This document shows, in pieces, positions 1 to 10,445 of a DNA stretch of 64,000 nt. The notes below the pieces were generated by a model. The model was not told where the DNA came from, did no database searches, and saw only the letters and a program-made list of their open reading frames with translations. Where the stretch lies: positions 1-64,000 of the forward strand of contig NZ_SOCN01000002.1 of assembly GCF_004365095.1 (NCBI RefSeq), read 5' to 3'. A program made the translations under genes and the position numbers. The DNA comes from Mycoplasmopsis mustelae (GTDB lineage Bacteria > Bacillota_I > Bacilli_A > Mycoplasmatales > Metamycoplasmataceae). How positions within the stretch are numbered: position 1 is the first letter of the stretch; each line of letters opens with the position of its first letter.

Positions 1-1241
1 TTACTAATTTAGAAAATCAAATCAAAGCACAACAACAAAATGTAGCATTTTCTACTTACGATGAACAAGTGGCTGAAAATAATTTAGCTAAAGTAACTGA
101 CTTAAATCCAAAACATTACACACCTGAAACTTATGCTAAATTAACTGAAGAAGTGGCTAAACTTAAAGAAAAAATTAAACAAGGACAAGCTACACCGGCT
201 GATTTTGTGGGAATAAATACTCAATTTACTGCAAATTATCAACAACTTCAAAAATCAGAGACCGGAATTGCTTATGACGCACTTCAAGAGCAATTAAAAG
301 CAGCACAACAATTTGTCTTTGATAACGGTGATAAATTCCCGGATCAAGTCAAACAAGTTCAACAACAAATAGCACAACTTCAAGATGTTTTAAATAATAA
401 AGACGCAGACATACAACAACTTCAAAACGCAACTAAACAAATTAAAACATCAACCGACAATGCAGTATCTCAAAAACAACAAGCATTAAATAACTTTAAA
501 CAATTAATTCAAAATCAAATCGCAAATAAAAATGATATTTATACACCCGAAAGTTATCAAGCATACTCAGATGCGATAAATAAAGCAAAGGTTAAATTAA
601 ATGCATCTGATACTTTAACTAATGAAGAGATTTTAGACTTACAAAATCAAATTCAACTTGCACAAAATCAATTAACTATCGCAAGCGATAAAGTAGAAGC
701 TGCTAAAAGCAATGTTGAACCATTAGTAACACAGTTAGAATCACCAGAAATACAAAAACAATACCAAGAATTATTAAAAGCAGCTACAACTCCCGAAAAA
801 TTAGCTAAAGCAATTAATGATATTAATACCGCTATTAAGGATCAAAAAGTTGAGAAAGAAACTTTAAAAGATCAAGTTCAAAGAGATATTGATTCGATTA
901 AAGATCCCGAGAAAAAAGCAGAATTACAAAAAGAATTTGATACGCTAAAAACATCAAATGCAACCAATGATAAATTCTCAGAATTCAGATCTCAAACATT
1001 AGCAGAATCACTTAAATCAATATTTAAATCACAACAATCAACAAATAATGCTGATGCTACTAAAGATAAACCTGAAAATCCAGAATCAAAACCTACAAAT
1101 CCTACAAACCAACAACCTTCAAAATCAAAAAATACTGCAATTATTGTTATCTCAGTATTAATTGCTCTTGCGGTAATTGGTGGATTAATTGGTGCTTGAT
1201 TTGCTGCTCGTTCAATCAAAAAGAAGAAAGCTAATAAATAA
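1..1241 (+). CDS. C-terminal part of a FIVAR-repeat, coiled-coil surface protein (5' truncated by window)
   Basis: The frame is open from base 3 and ends with TAA at 1239-1241, reading one TGA as Trp just before the end. The visible 412 residues are rich in Gln, Lys and Asn and predicted helical. At least two modules start with YTPE(T/S)Y and end in an LxxAQNQL-like helix, the pattern of FIVAR / GA-like modules of Gram-positive and mycoplasma surface proteins. Near the end comes a Pro/Asn/Lys linker, one strong membrane segment (roughly residues 373-398: AIIVISVLIALAVIGGLIGA) and a basic tail, RSIKKKKANK, which should be cytoplasmic. I infer a surface-exposed, C-terminally anchored protein, perhaps an adhesin or protein-binding factor; the ligand is not visible. 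It is followed directly by a hairpin terminator. Confidence 0.75.
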
Positions 1242-1251
1242 GTTACCAAAT

Positions 1252-1281
1252 AAAAAGACATAGTAGATGCTATGTCTTTTT
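1252..1281. terminator. Bidirectional intrinsic terminator
   Basis: AAAAAGACATAG (1252-1263) pairs with CTATGTCTTTTT (1270-1281) around a short loop. It has A- and T-runs on both sides, so it can end both the upstream surface-protein gene and the convergent HAD gene. Confidence 0.85.
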
Positions 1282-1309
1282 ATTTAATTATTTAATTAAA
1301 GGTGTATAT

Positions 1310-2122
1310 TTATTTCTCGATAAATTTATGTAAATATCGTGCCAGTCCAGATTCATTACATGGATATTCAGTTATTTCATCGGCTATTTCTTTTAATTCT
1401 GAAACTGAATTAGCCATTGCAACTAATTTACCAACTTTACCTTTTGCTGACGCGTCATTCATCGAATCACCAATATGCATTGCGTCAGTAGGATTAATAC
1501 CTCAAAGTTGGCATAGTCTAACTTCTTCATCACCTTTAGAAATACCGATATTAGTTATCTCAATGATGTTATTGCTTCCACTTAATGAGACATTTAATTT
1601 TCCATCAAATTTTTCAGATCATTCATTAGCTAATTTTAAAATTTTCTTTTTTGATAAACTTCAAATTAAAGCTTTTAAAGGTTCAAAATTTGGATCATAC
1701 TGTGAAAACTTTTTAGCAGTTTTCTTACCAAAACCCATAATTAAACGATAAAAACGATTTTTAGTATATGCATAATCTCTTGGATTTGAATTATAAACCA
1801 CAAAACATTTATTACGCTTAATTTCAGTAAATAATTCATTTGCAATTTCTGCAGGTATTTTAGCAGAATGTGCTACTTCGCCGTTTATAACAGTTTGTGC
1901 ACCATTTCAAGCAATATATGTATTAGACCCTAAAGATTGAACTATTTTTAAGGTTTTAGGATTTACACCACGACCGGTAGAAACAACTACAGGAATTGTT
2001 TTTTGAACCTTTTGAACTATATCTTTAGTGTATTCAGTTATTTCTTTTTGTCAAAATTTTTCGCCTGGACCATCAATCGTGGTGCCATCTAAGTCAATAA
2101 AAATTATTTTTGGTTTTTGCAT
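1310..2122 (-). CDS. Cof-type HAD-superfamily phosphatase
   Basis: A 270-residue protein with the HAD class IIB (Cof) layout. Motif I, DLDGTTID, lies at about residues 10-17 and holds the nucleophilic Asp. A later Lys (ISKGDEE) fits motif III, and HIGDSMND near residue 210 is the C-terminal acidic motif IV. These enzymes are Mg-dependent cytoplasmic phosphatases, often acting on sugar phosphates or pyridoxal phosphate; mycoplasmas carry several and substrates cannot be assigned from sequence. Two TGA codons are read as Trp. The ATG at 2122 is the only good start. The gene converges on the surface-protein gene through a shared terminator. Its promoter side faces the prophage, so the phage lies in the intergenic region upstream of it. 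Confidence 0.85.
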
Positions 2123-2530
2123 TGATTTATTATACAAAATTTTTATGTTTTATGTTTTATAAAACATAAACACATACTTTTTTTCACAATTAAATACAAA
2201 TTTGAATTAACTTAAAGATAATTTTTCTAAATCTTTAAAAGTGTTAAAATAGATTTATAAATTTTGAGTTTATTAGATTAATATTCAATTGCTTGATAAC
2301 TGAATTTATTTGATTAACATTATGTTAGGATCTTATATATATATGTATATTTTCCACATTTGAACATTAAACAATGAGTCCTTTTATTTAACTCGTCAAT
2401 CTAATTTTAACTCCATAAAAAAATAACTCCAAATAAAAAAATAAAAAAATTTAAAAAAGTTTTTAAAAAGTTAAAAAAATAACTTTAAGAATTTAAAAAT
2501 AAAAAAAGAATAAAAAAATAAAAGTAGACT
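2123..2530. other. Intergenic DNA with a long A-rich tract
   Basis: No gene seen. The first part is ordinary AT-rich upstream DNA of the HAD gene. From about 2410 to 2525 the plus strand is almost only A with some T, built from runs such as aataaaaaaat. A (TA)n stretch lies at 2334-2346. The host/prophage border probably falls here or shortly after. Confidence 0.6.
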
Positions 2531-2766
2531 CGTAATTATGGGTTGTTATAATTATCTTGCTATCATTTATCATTGGATGGTAGCGCTAACTTTGAAAATT
2601 CATCCGAATATTACAAATTTTTAAAAACTCCAATCGTTTTATTATTTTTATTTTAGTAAGTAAGTGATTCGTACTTAAAGGTTTTACAATTCATAATTTC
2701 TTTCCATTGATTAAATCTAAGTAGCAAAATTACACCCGCATATTAAGTTATGTGGGTTTTTCTTTA
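2530..2766 (+). ncRNA. Candidate structured phage RNA ending in a terminator
   Basis: No ORF. Several hairpins follow each other: TAATTAT/ATAATTA near 2531-2551, GCTATCA/TGGTAGC near 2559-2585 (one G-U pair), and TAAGTA/TACTTA at 2657-2677. Last is an intrinsic terminator at 2734-2757 (ACCCGCATA pairing with TATGTGGGT) followed by a T-run to 2766. A terminator with no gene ahead of it suggests a short plus-strand transcript, but there is no clear promoter. Both function and 5' end are inference. Confidence 0.35.
2711..2723 (+). repeat. Candidate attL core, 13-bp direct repeat
   Basis: TTAAATCTAAGTA occurs here and again at 37312-37324, on both sides of the phage genes and in the same orientation. 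In DNA this AT-rich a 13-bp match between two chosen regions is only mildly surprising, so this is a candidate core and not proof. A second candidate is the TA-rich tracts at 2334-2346 and 37379-37403. Confidence 0.3.
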
Positions 2767-2788
2767 TTTAATAGCAATAAAAAGCCGC

Positions 2789-2878
2789 CTATAAATACAC
2801 ACAACCTCGTAATGAGTGATACATACATAAATAAGCAGCGGCCACTATAACTTTTTGAAAGGTTACAGGTCTAAACAT
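2789..2878 (-). CDS. Possible 29-residue peptide gene with its own terminator
   Basis: ATG at 2878 follows a good ribosome site (AAAGGGGTG). The peptide starts MFRPVTFQKV and ends ...RGCVYL at TAG. GCCGC inside the ORF can pair with GCGGC just after the stop, followed by a T-run on the minus strand, giving a terminator with a long loop. It lies alone, reading away from the late genes. It may be a real small peptide or a short regulatory RNA; I recognise no family. Confidence 0.3.
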   Translation of the reverse strand: MFRPVTFQKVIVAAAYLCMYHSLRGCVYL

Positions 2879-2939
2879 AGTTGCACCCCTTTCTATATAT
2901 TAATAACTCCGCAGCAAAATAAAAGAAGTAGAAAATAAA

Positions 2940-3640
2940 AAAGTTATTTAAAGACTGTTAGGGGGTGTTTAGGTGTTTAGATATATAAAAAATGCTCTCT
3001 ATAAAAGAAAGCATCCACAGTGCCTCGCGAATTTACAAAATCGCTTAATCAAGTAAAGATGAGTTCGCACCAGTGATTTAGAGTAAATACTTAGATCTAC
3101 TACAATATTATTATACCATAAATTAGGTGGGCTATCGTAGGTGTTTAAATGATGTGAATATATTAAAAGAAAGTAAAAGGGGGGTGGGTGTAGTGTTGGC
3201 TGTGAAATAGGGGGTGGTAGTTGGTGTATATAATATAGGGGGGAGTTGGTTGGTAGATGTGAGTGTAGATGTAATAAAATAAAAAAAGCTTTAAAAAGTT
3301 GTGAAATTTTCGTGTTAGGTAAGTATAGGGGGGATGATAAAAAAATAGGATTTTTCCTTTTCACCCCAACGCGCCCCCATTTGTGCAATTTTTTCAAATT
3401 TTGAAAATTAGACTTTTAAGGGGTTCAACTTTCTCCTTTTTTAAGGTCTTTTGAAACTCCATTTTTTGTGTTTTATAACAAAATGTGGTATGTTTCCACA
3501 TTTCAAACCCCTAATTTAAGTGAAAAAATAGGGGGGTACAGGTGAAAAATTTAAGACATTAGGAACTCAAAAATAACTCGAGTCGATTCCAAAAAAACCC
3601 CCGTTTTTTCACTTGACCCCCCGTTTTTTTCACTTATAAT
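2940..3640. other. Strand-skewed G-rich region with short repeats, gene-free
   Basis: From about 2955 to 3340 the plus strand is very rich in G runs and poor in C, unlike anything else in the window. Downstream, CCCCCGTTTTTTCACTT (3598-3614) and CCCCCCGTTTTTTTCACTT (3617-3635) are tandem direct repeats, and AAGTGAAAAAATAGGGGGG (3518-3536) is an inverted copy. A minus-strand ORF across 2999-3397 exists but looks like a consequence of base skew. Position next to the terminase genes suggests a packaging (cos/pac) or replication origin site; this is inference. Confidence 0.45.
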
Positions 3641-3790
3641 TGACTTCATTTTTTATCATTTTTTCAAAAAGTTAATTTTTACTATTTTTTTATATATATT
3701 TATATACTTTTTATATTTATTAATATTAAATATATTCTTATATATAAAAATATAGAAAAATAAGGGATTTTAGGGGGATAATAGTAAAAA

Positions 3791-3916
3791 ATGAAAAAGA
3801 ATGAGTTTGCATCATTGAAAAATCTGGACCATCAAGATTTTAAACTTTTTATTTGGTTTATTTTTGGTTGCGAGTTAGAATTAGAGCGTATCTGCGTAAA
3901 AGGTCTCATCCTGTAA
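3791..3916 (+). CDS. Small 41-residue phage protein ahead of the terminase
   Basis: ATG at 3791 to TAA at 3914-3916, beginning MKKNEFASLKNLDHQDFKLF and containing an aromatic stretch (FIWFIFGC). AGGGGG lies about 13 bases before the ATG, a little far for a ribosome site. It is the first possible gene of the late operon, 10 bases before terS and on the same strand. No family is recognised; its Met-Lys-Lys start and tight spacing argue for a real gene, its length against. Confidence 0.4.
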   Translation: MKKNEFASLKNLDHQDFKLFIWFIFGCELELERICVKGLIL

Positions 3917-3926
3917 AAAGGAACTG

Positions 3927-4556
3927 ATGACAAACAAAACAAATAAACACCAAAAAATAAAATTTATTGAAGCATTAAAACACGAACTTAAAACGATCAA
4001 TCCCGACATTGATTTCAATGGTGTAATTGCTGAACTAACATTATCAGCCATTGAGAGTTTGTTTGATAAATTAGCTTCATTACTTTCATTACAACAGCAA
4101 TGAGAACAAAAAATTAAACCCGAACGAGTTTCAAAATACAACCACGAAATTCAAACACTAACTGAAAGTATCAACCGAATAAAAAAACAACTAAGCATCG
4201 AGCAAAAAATACAAAACGAAAAACTTAAACAATTCAAAGAAAGTTCACCAAACATTGAGGATGCATTACTTTATTCGCATATCAAGCGATGAACCGATAG
4301 CGGCTTTCGCACTTTGTTAAGTTTGCAAAAGCGATTAGACAAATTGCAGGACGAACTTTGAAAGTTAAATCATTCAACCAACTTTTACAGCATCGCAAGT
4401 GATGGATCTTTAATTGATAAAAGTAATGAAACTAATAAAATTTTTGAAAATATACAAAACCACTTGCAAGGCAATTTTTATACAAGTATCGCTCGCGAGA
4501 AACTTAAAAAGCTTATAAGTCAAAGTCAAGGGGAAGACGACGATGAATTATTTTAA
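3927..4556 (+). CDS. Putative terminase small subunit
   Basis: A 209-residue, mostly helical and coiled-coil protein with an acidic C-terminus (EDDDELF). ATG at 3927 follows AAAAAGGA. Three TGA codons are read as Trp. It overlaps the start of the large terminase gene by 14 bases, the usual place of the small, DNA-recognising subunit that binds the cos or pac site and loads the motor. I see no clear helix-turn-helix and call it by position, size and helical nature only. A scaffold-like or other packaging accessory protein is the alternative. Confidence 0.55.
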
Positions 4557-6348
4557 GCATTCTCTCTGAGAAAATGTTAATGAGTTTATTAAAAACATAG
4601 CAACCGAACAAATAGACGAGCCAACATCGTATGCGTTAAAGGTGTATCAAAATAAGATAGTCGCCTCTGAAATGGTGCGATTACAAGCCGCAAGGCATCT
4701 TTTGTTTTTATATCACCAATCAACCGACCCCGACTTTGGTTTTATCTATGATGCGAGTGCATATCAAAAGGTCGCAGACTTTGCGAAGCATATTATCATA
4801 CCGGAAACAAAAAAGCCGTTTATCTTTACCGACTTTCGCGCATTTATCACGGGATTTGTTTTCGGATGACGATATAGAAACGACCCGAGTCGCAATATTA
4901 CGACCGAAGTCTTTGACATCGAAGCGCGTAAGCAATGGAAAAGCAGTTTTTGAGCGATGATAGCATTAGCGACATCTTTAGGACTTTTAAAAGACGGAGC
5001 GGCCGAAGTATATTTTTGTGGGCCGCATAAAGAAAGCTCGAAAATACCTTACAAAATTGCGCTCGGTTACATTAAGACAAGCAAGAAAATTAAAAAACTT
5101 TTTGAGCGAGCTAATAGTGTAAGAATTATTAGCAAAAAGATGGGTGAAATTAAAGCGCTCCCTTTTGATAAAGCGGGATTGGAAGGGAAGAATCCATCCT
5201 TAGTTATCTTAACTGAGTATCATTTACATAAAGACGAAACGATGCAAGAAAGCGCGATGACATCTAAAAATTTAAGTAGGAAAAACCAATTAATAGTGTA
5301 TGATACTACTAAGGGAGCAAATATTGAGTCGGTGTGTTTTCACCGCGAACGAGATTATAAGAATTTTTTAATTTCGCAAATTTTAAACCCTGAAAGCATT
5401 CATCCTAATTTTTCTGTGTTTTTGTTTTGTGCAGAATTAGATGAAGCAGATTGAGAAAATTGAAAAGATAGCAAATTATGGAAAAAGAGTAACCCGGGAT
5501 TGGGTGTTACCGTTTCATTGCAAGACTTAGAAGCAGAAGCATCAAAAATTACCAACATAAGCGCCGAGGCTGAGTTTAAGATTAAGCGACTTGGGATTTG
5601 AGTTAATACAGGAATGGCCTACTTTTCATTCTCCGATATAATGGAGAGTCAAAAAGCAAACAAGGCCAAAGTGGAGGAATATCTACAACACCACAACCTG
5701 AAAGAATTAAATGCATTGATGGGAATCGACTTATCAAGCACGAGCGATACAACGGCTATATGTTTGAACTGAGAAATCCCGCAAGCAGATGGTGAAAGTA
5801 TTTACCTTTTTAAAATTCACTCCTTTATACCATCGGATTCAATCGCTAAGAAAGAAATAAGCGATAAAGCACGATACCGGCAATGATTGCAGCAGGGACT
5901 ACTCACAGCATCGCAAGGGAAAGTGATTGATTATTCGTTGGTAGTTGATAAAATAAGAGAATGAAAAAATTTATACAATATTAAGAAATTATTATACGAC
6001 CGATGACGATTTTTTGCAGTTAAAGACAACATCTTAAAAAATGAAGTTTTTAGTGACGAACAAGTCCAGGACGTAAAGCAGGGAGTATATTTAAATCCCG
6101 CCTTTCAACAGTTTGAGATTAAGTTAAGAAATAAAAAAATTTATATATTAGATGACAACGAATTAGTGTTTTCACATATTTTAAATGTAGAGGTGCAACA
6201 TTCTAAAAATAGTACCGAGACTTTTTTAATTAAAAAACTATCAACCAATTCGCGCATCGATGCATTTATTGCGATGCTTAATACCATAAGTTGAAGACAT
6301 AATATAACAGATAAAACGACGGAAGCATTTTTTGATTTAATATCTTAA
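4543..6348 (+). CDS. terL: Terminase large subunit (Terminase_1, HK97-like)
   Basis: 601 residues in one frame through many TGA-Trp codons. The N-terminal ATPase shows an adenine-binding region, a Walker-A-like RKQWKSS around residue 130 and a Walker-B-like LVILTEYHLHKD around residue 225. The C-terminal RNase H-like nuclease shows GIDLSSTSDTTA (first acidic residue), LLYDRWRF and a late Asp in SRIDAFIAM. This is the motor that pumps DNA into the prohead and cuts it. Two oddities: the usual Gly of the Walker A loop appears as Trp (TGG codon), and the DE of Walker B is TE. Start ATG at 4543 lies inside the end of terS; the portal follows 31 bases downstream. Confidence 0.93.
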
Positions 6349-6379
6349 AAGGATGAAATAGTTAGCTAAGGAGTTATCT

Positions 6380-7729
6380 TTGGCGTCTATTTTTAAGAAT
6401 TTAAAGAATTTATTTACACCAAAACGCATCAACGATATACCGGAAATAGGGTATCGTAATTTTTCTATATCTTTGAGCGACCCTATTGTTGCTAAAACTA
6501 TCAAAACATTAACTCCGGCCGAGTTTCTAACCTTTGGACTAGCCGTGCGAGCAGTGCAAATGATAGCTAATGATATAGCAAAAGTAAATTTTAGACATTC
6601 AAAATATAACAAAGACAACGACAGCGAAAACATCAACAATTCGCAACTTTTGAAAATTTTAAACAAAAAACCAAACGACAAGCAAACACCCTGAGAATTT
6701 AAGAAGTCACTGATATGGAATTTATTAATTTATGGAAGTGCACCTCTTTTAAAAGTAAGCGACCAAACCGGAGCCTTGATTGAATTAATACCGGTGTACC
6801 CACCTTATCTAACTAAAAAACAAAAAGACAACGGTGAGACATTTTATCAATTCAAGCGAGATAATAACGACCCGATAAATTTCTTAGATGATGAGATTAT
6901 ATTTATCGAGTATGAAATCATCCCTGGTTTTGATACTGCTAACATTCGTACCTTATTCAAAAGCACCATTAGCAAAATACGCGAAAACGAGCTTTCAATG
7001 TTAAATGCGATAGCCAACGACCTTTCGACATCTTTATTTATTAAAATAAAAGAAAGCACCAACCCTGAGCAAAGACGATTAGCAAATACAGCGCTAAAGG
7101 AAATGTTAGAAAATCAAAAGAAGTCGGGAAGTTTTGGAATCGTTATCGATGAGAAATGAGACATCGGTCAAGCGACCGAAATTATAAATGCACGTATCGA
7201 CTTTCAAACAAGAAACAGTCTCGGACGAGAATTTGCTGCAAGTTTGGGAATACCGCCGGCTAAATTAGGAATTGATGATCCGAACAAATATAACAGTAGC
7301 GCCGAATTAAACCGGGCGTATGTAGATAATTCACTTAAACCGCTACTGATTAACATATGCGAGAAATTAACCGACAAATTATTAAGCAATGATGACGAGT
7401 TTATAACGTTTCGTACCTTAGACCTTTTATCAATAGATTTAAAAGCAATCCAAGAATTTGCAACGAGTGCAATAAATAGCGGCTACGCGACGGCCAACGA
7501 GATACGCGCACTTATCGGACTAGACAAACACCCTGACGGTGACCACTTATTAGCAAACGGAGCATTGACACCGATAAATTCATTAATTAACAACAACAAC
7601 CAAACACCACCAAAAACAAGCGATAACGAAAACCAAAGCGACGATAAAGACGAGCAAACAACGCAGCAGGAGGCTAATATTGAAACCGATAATTATAATA
7701 ACCAAAAACAAACCAACAACAGCAAATAA
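6380..7729 (+). CDS. Portal protein (HK97/SPP1-like phage portal)
   Basis: 449 residues. The start is TTG at 6380, seven bases after AAGGAG, giving MASIFKNLKNLF. The segment IPEIGYRNFS...TPAEFLTFG is the usual N-terminal entry. The stretch PGFDTANIRTLFKSTISKI near residue 180 and the C-terminal helix TANEIRALIGLDKHPDGD are characteristic of HK97-family portals. A polar tail rich in Asn, Asp and Gln follows. The dodecameric portal forms the DNA entry vertex and docks the terminase. The gene overlaps the next reading frame by 50 bases. Confidence 0.92.
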
Positions 7730-9497
7730 TGAAAATAAGCGAACCATCGAGCTGACAATTGAATTAGATAGTTGAAGTCCAATTTATGAAAATTATGGAA
7801 CCAAGTACCGCGAACAAATCGCTCCGAATTGTTTTGATTTTGATACCGAGATAAGCAAACAAGAAATAAACAGTTATTTAGATCATAAAGTAAGTATCGA
7901 GCATTTATTAGCAAGCACTAAGAACAAGTCGATGCAAGTAAGAAAAGAAAATAACAAAATAATAGCAAACATCCCCGTCGATGAAGCTAACCCGCTTTTA
8001 AAGAAAGCCGCCGATTTAATAGCCGATGGAGTTATTGAAAGTAATTCGTTTATTTTTCAACCCTTAGAAGTAGAAGTTAATAAAATAAAAGACAATCCGG
8101 AACTGCAATTAGAGCTAACTTATACCAAGGCAAAACTAATGAGCATCGACCCGGTTTTTGAAGGGTTTTATCCACAAGATAAATGCAGAGTATACGATGC
8201 AAGCAACAACGAAAATATTAATATTTTAGAATATTTACAAGGAGTAAAAATGAAACAAGAAACAAGCCAAGAACAAAAACAACCAACACCAAACAACGAT
8301 ACAGAAATTCAAGCATTAAATGAAAAGATAGCAGAATTAGAAGCACAAGTGCTAAACCAACAAGCACAACGTGATGAAATGTACGAAAAACTACAAAAGA
8401 GATTTGAAGCAGTTAAAGAACAAAACGAACAACCAAAAGCACCCCAGCTATCTTTTAAAGAGTTAAGAGACAAAGCAAAAGCAGGAACAGCAACAGCGCA
8501 AGAATTAGCACAATTGAACAACGAGATGCTGGACTTATTAACCGAAGCAGATAAAAACGAAATAAGAGTAGCGCACCCAGCAACCTATGCGAAACTACAA
8601 AAAAGAGCCCTAGATGGAACCACTAACGAAAAAGGACTCGCAGTAATTGAAACACAAAGTATGCCGGGAATTTTAACCGATTGAAACGCATTGTTCCCAG
8701 AATATACTGAACTTGCATCAAAGTTTAACCTTACCGGGTTAGATCAGTTAGTAAAGAACGTCTATGTCCCAGATAACAGCGATATTAGTGCAATAAATGA
8801 AGGAGCAGATTCAACAGCATTAGGTGGGAAAACTTTTCAAGTAAAATTCAGTCCCGTAAGATATTCAACATACATTACACAAAATAACGCCCTAACACAC
8901 GGAGCGGAGTTATGAAACGCACAAGTGCAGAATGCTAAAAATTCAATTATTCGCGCATTACGTAAAAAATTCTATGAATCACTCTTTACACATGCAACAG
9001 CAACCGTTCCAACTAATGGAACATACAGTGGTGGAGTAACCCAAGAGGCTAAATATACCACTAAAGCAACCGGAAAATTTAGCTGAAGCGACATCGATGC
9101 GTTAGTTAGAGAAATACAAGATAAAGGCGGAGATGATAAGGTAAAAGACTTTGTGATTGTAATGCATCCAACAACTTTAGCAGCATTAGAGGAACCTTTC
9201 ATTAATTCAACCACCGCATCGTTTATTAATACTGTGTATGATACTATTAACAAAACATATCGTGGGTTACAAATTATCACAACCTCAATGTACCCAGATA
9301 ACACCATCGCAACAAACAAGAAGGTCGCAGTATTGTTTGATAAAAACGCCGTAGCAAGTTATGGACTTTCATTTGTAGTAGAAAACGACCCTTATAAAGA
9401 TATGAGTAAAGACCAAATCAACACTTACATTAGAACACGCGGAGAGATTAAATTAGTAGACCCGCATGTGCATTCACGTTTTGTAGTAGTTAAGTAA
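7680..9497 (+). CDS. Prohead protease-scaffold-major capsid protein in one reading frame
   Basis: 605 residues from a TTG at 7680, six bases after CAGGAGG, to TAA at 9495-9497 without TAA or TAG between. Residues about 1-185 resemble the HK97-type prohead protease (S78): a His in YLDHKVSIEH and the NSFIFQPLEVE segment after DGVIES, though I cannot confirm the full catalytic set. Residues about 195-320 are a Gln/Glu/Lys coiled coil like the scaffolding delta domain. The rest is an HK97-fold capsid: TQSMPGILTDW, the DFVIVMHPTTLAAL helix, RGLQIITTSMYP and RTRGEIKLVDPHVHSRF. A second start with a strong ribosome site at 8250 would make scaffold plus capsid (415 aa) alone. Confidence 0.85.
8239..8252 (+). 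promoter_or_regulatory. Internal ribosome site and start codon inside the protease-capsid ORF
   Basis: AAGGAG at 8239-8244, five spacer bases and ATG at 8250-8252, in the same frame as the long ORF. It would start MKQETSQEQKQ, exactly at the scaffold coiled coil. This offers separate production of the abundant capsid precursor. Confidence 0.7.
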
Positions 9498-9562
9498 TAA
9501 AAATTAAAGAGAGGGAGAGTTTTCACTTTTCTTTTCTTTGTTTTTATTTTAGGTAATAAACT

Positions 9563-9892
9563 ATGTGACCAAATGAAGTTATTTATGATTGATTGCAGCA
9601 ACTTAAACAAAATCTCGCAATTGCAGATGATAGCAGGGATGACTTATTATTAGACTATATAGAAATAGCACGCGAGAATATATGGAAACAATACTACGAA
9701 CTAGAAACCGACGAAAACGGAATACCAGACGAACACCCATGATCCTGAGATTTAAAAACGAAGCTGGCCACCTTACATTTAGCAGCCTTATATGTTAGCA
9801 ACCCCGACACCAACAACATCGCAAATAGTGTAATAGATTCGCGAATGATTTTTAAAATATTAGGAGATAGGATACCATATGGCAAGAATTAA
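9563..9892 (+). CDS. Head-tail connector (HK97 gp6-like)
   Basis: 109 residues, starting ATG-TGA (Met-Trp) at 9563. The central DDSRDDLLLDYIEIARENI is the typical opening helix pair of gp6-like connectors (Phage_connect_1), which form a ring under the portal. Trp at the second position and in WSWD come from TGA codons. Only a weak AGG precedes the ATG. It overlaps the next gene by 14 bases. The 65 bases before it, after the capsid stop, contain purine- and pyrimidine-rich stretches but no clear terminator. Confidence 0.75.
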
Positions 9893-10445
9893 CCACATCA
9901 ACCCGAGAAATTACCGAGAACCGTTTTTATTAGTGAAGAAAAAGATTATGGAAGAACGGGGAATGCAACGAGGCTATGCATTTTATTCTAAATTGTTTTA
10001 TGCATCTATTATCAAAAATACAAATAGCAACCTTGATGCACAAACCGAGCGCGAAGCATTAGAATTTTTATCAATTAAGATATTAAATACTACCTTCCAA
10101 ATTAATAACGGTGATTTTATCGTTAGAGATTCAAAAGTCTTTAGTATTACAGAAGTAGATAACGACCAATTCAATGTCCAAGAACAAAAACTCCGCGCAA
10201 GATATGAAGGTAGCATTAGTGACCGAAATTTCACAGATTTAAAAGCATATGTTGATACCGTTAATGATTACGAAATTAATAAACCACTGCAGGTTATGGT
10301 GAGTGTGAAGTCATTAGGAGAAGTGTTTAAAAAAGATTTTGGAACAATGGTGCAGGAATTGTTAGGGGGAATTAATGAACAAATCAACACCTTAAAACAA
10401 GAAGTACAGGAACTTAAAAATGAACGAACCAATTCTAGCGGTTAA
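9879..10445 (+). CDS. Putative head-closure / head-tail joining protein
   Basis: 188 residues from ATG at 9879 with TAGGAG upstream. The start MARINHINPRNYREP and a beta-rich centre (NNGDFIVRDSKVFSITEVD) suit a stopper protein of the adaptor complex. A C-terminal coiled coil (INEQINTLKQEVQELKNERT) is unusual for that role. Function is inferred from its place between the gp6-like connector and the tail genes. Confidence 0.5.
   Translation: MARINHINPRNYREPFLLVKKKIMEERGMQRGYAFYSKLFYASIIKNTNSNLDAQTEREALEFLSIKILNTTFQINNGDFIVRDSKVFSITEVDNDQFNVQEQKLRARYEGSISDRNFTDLKAYVDTVNDYEINKPLQVMVSVKSLGEVFKKDFGTMVQELLGGINEQINTLKQEVQELKNERTNSSG

Noticed and set aside
992-1261. Minus-strand 89-residue ORF
   Set aside because: Antisense to the C-terminus of the surface protein and overlaps its terminator.
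1302-1751. Plus-strand 149-residue ORF
   Set aside because: Antisense to the HAD phosphatase, whose motifs are on the minus strand.
2334-2346. TA tract as the left att site
   Set aside because: Simple TA repeats match the right-side (AT)12 by composition alone; the 13-bp repeat is a slightly better candidate, though neither is proven.
2999-3397. Minus-strand 132-residue ORF in the G-rich region
   Set aside because: Low-complexity Pro/His/Leu/Tyr composition from C-rich DNA on that strand, no ribosome site, no domain.
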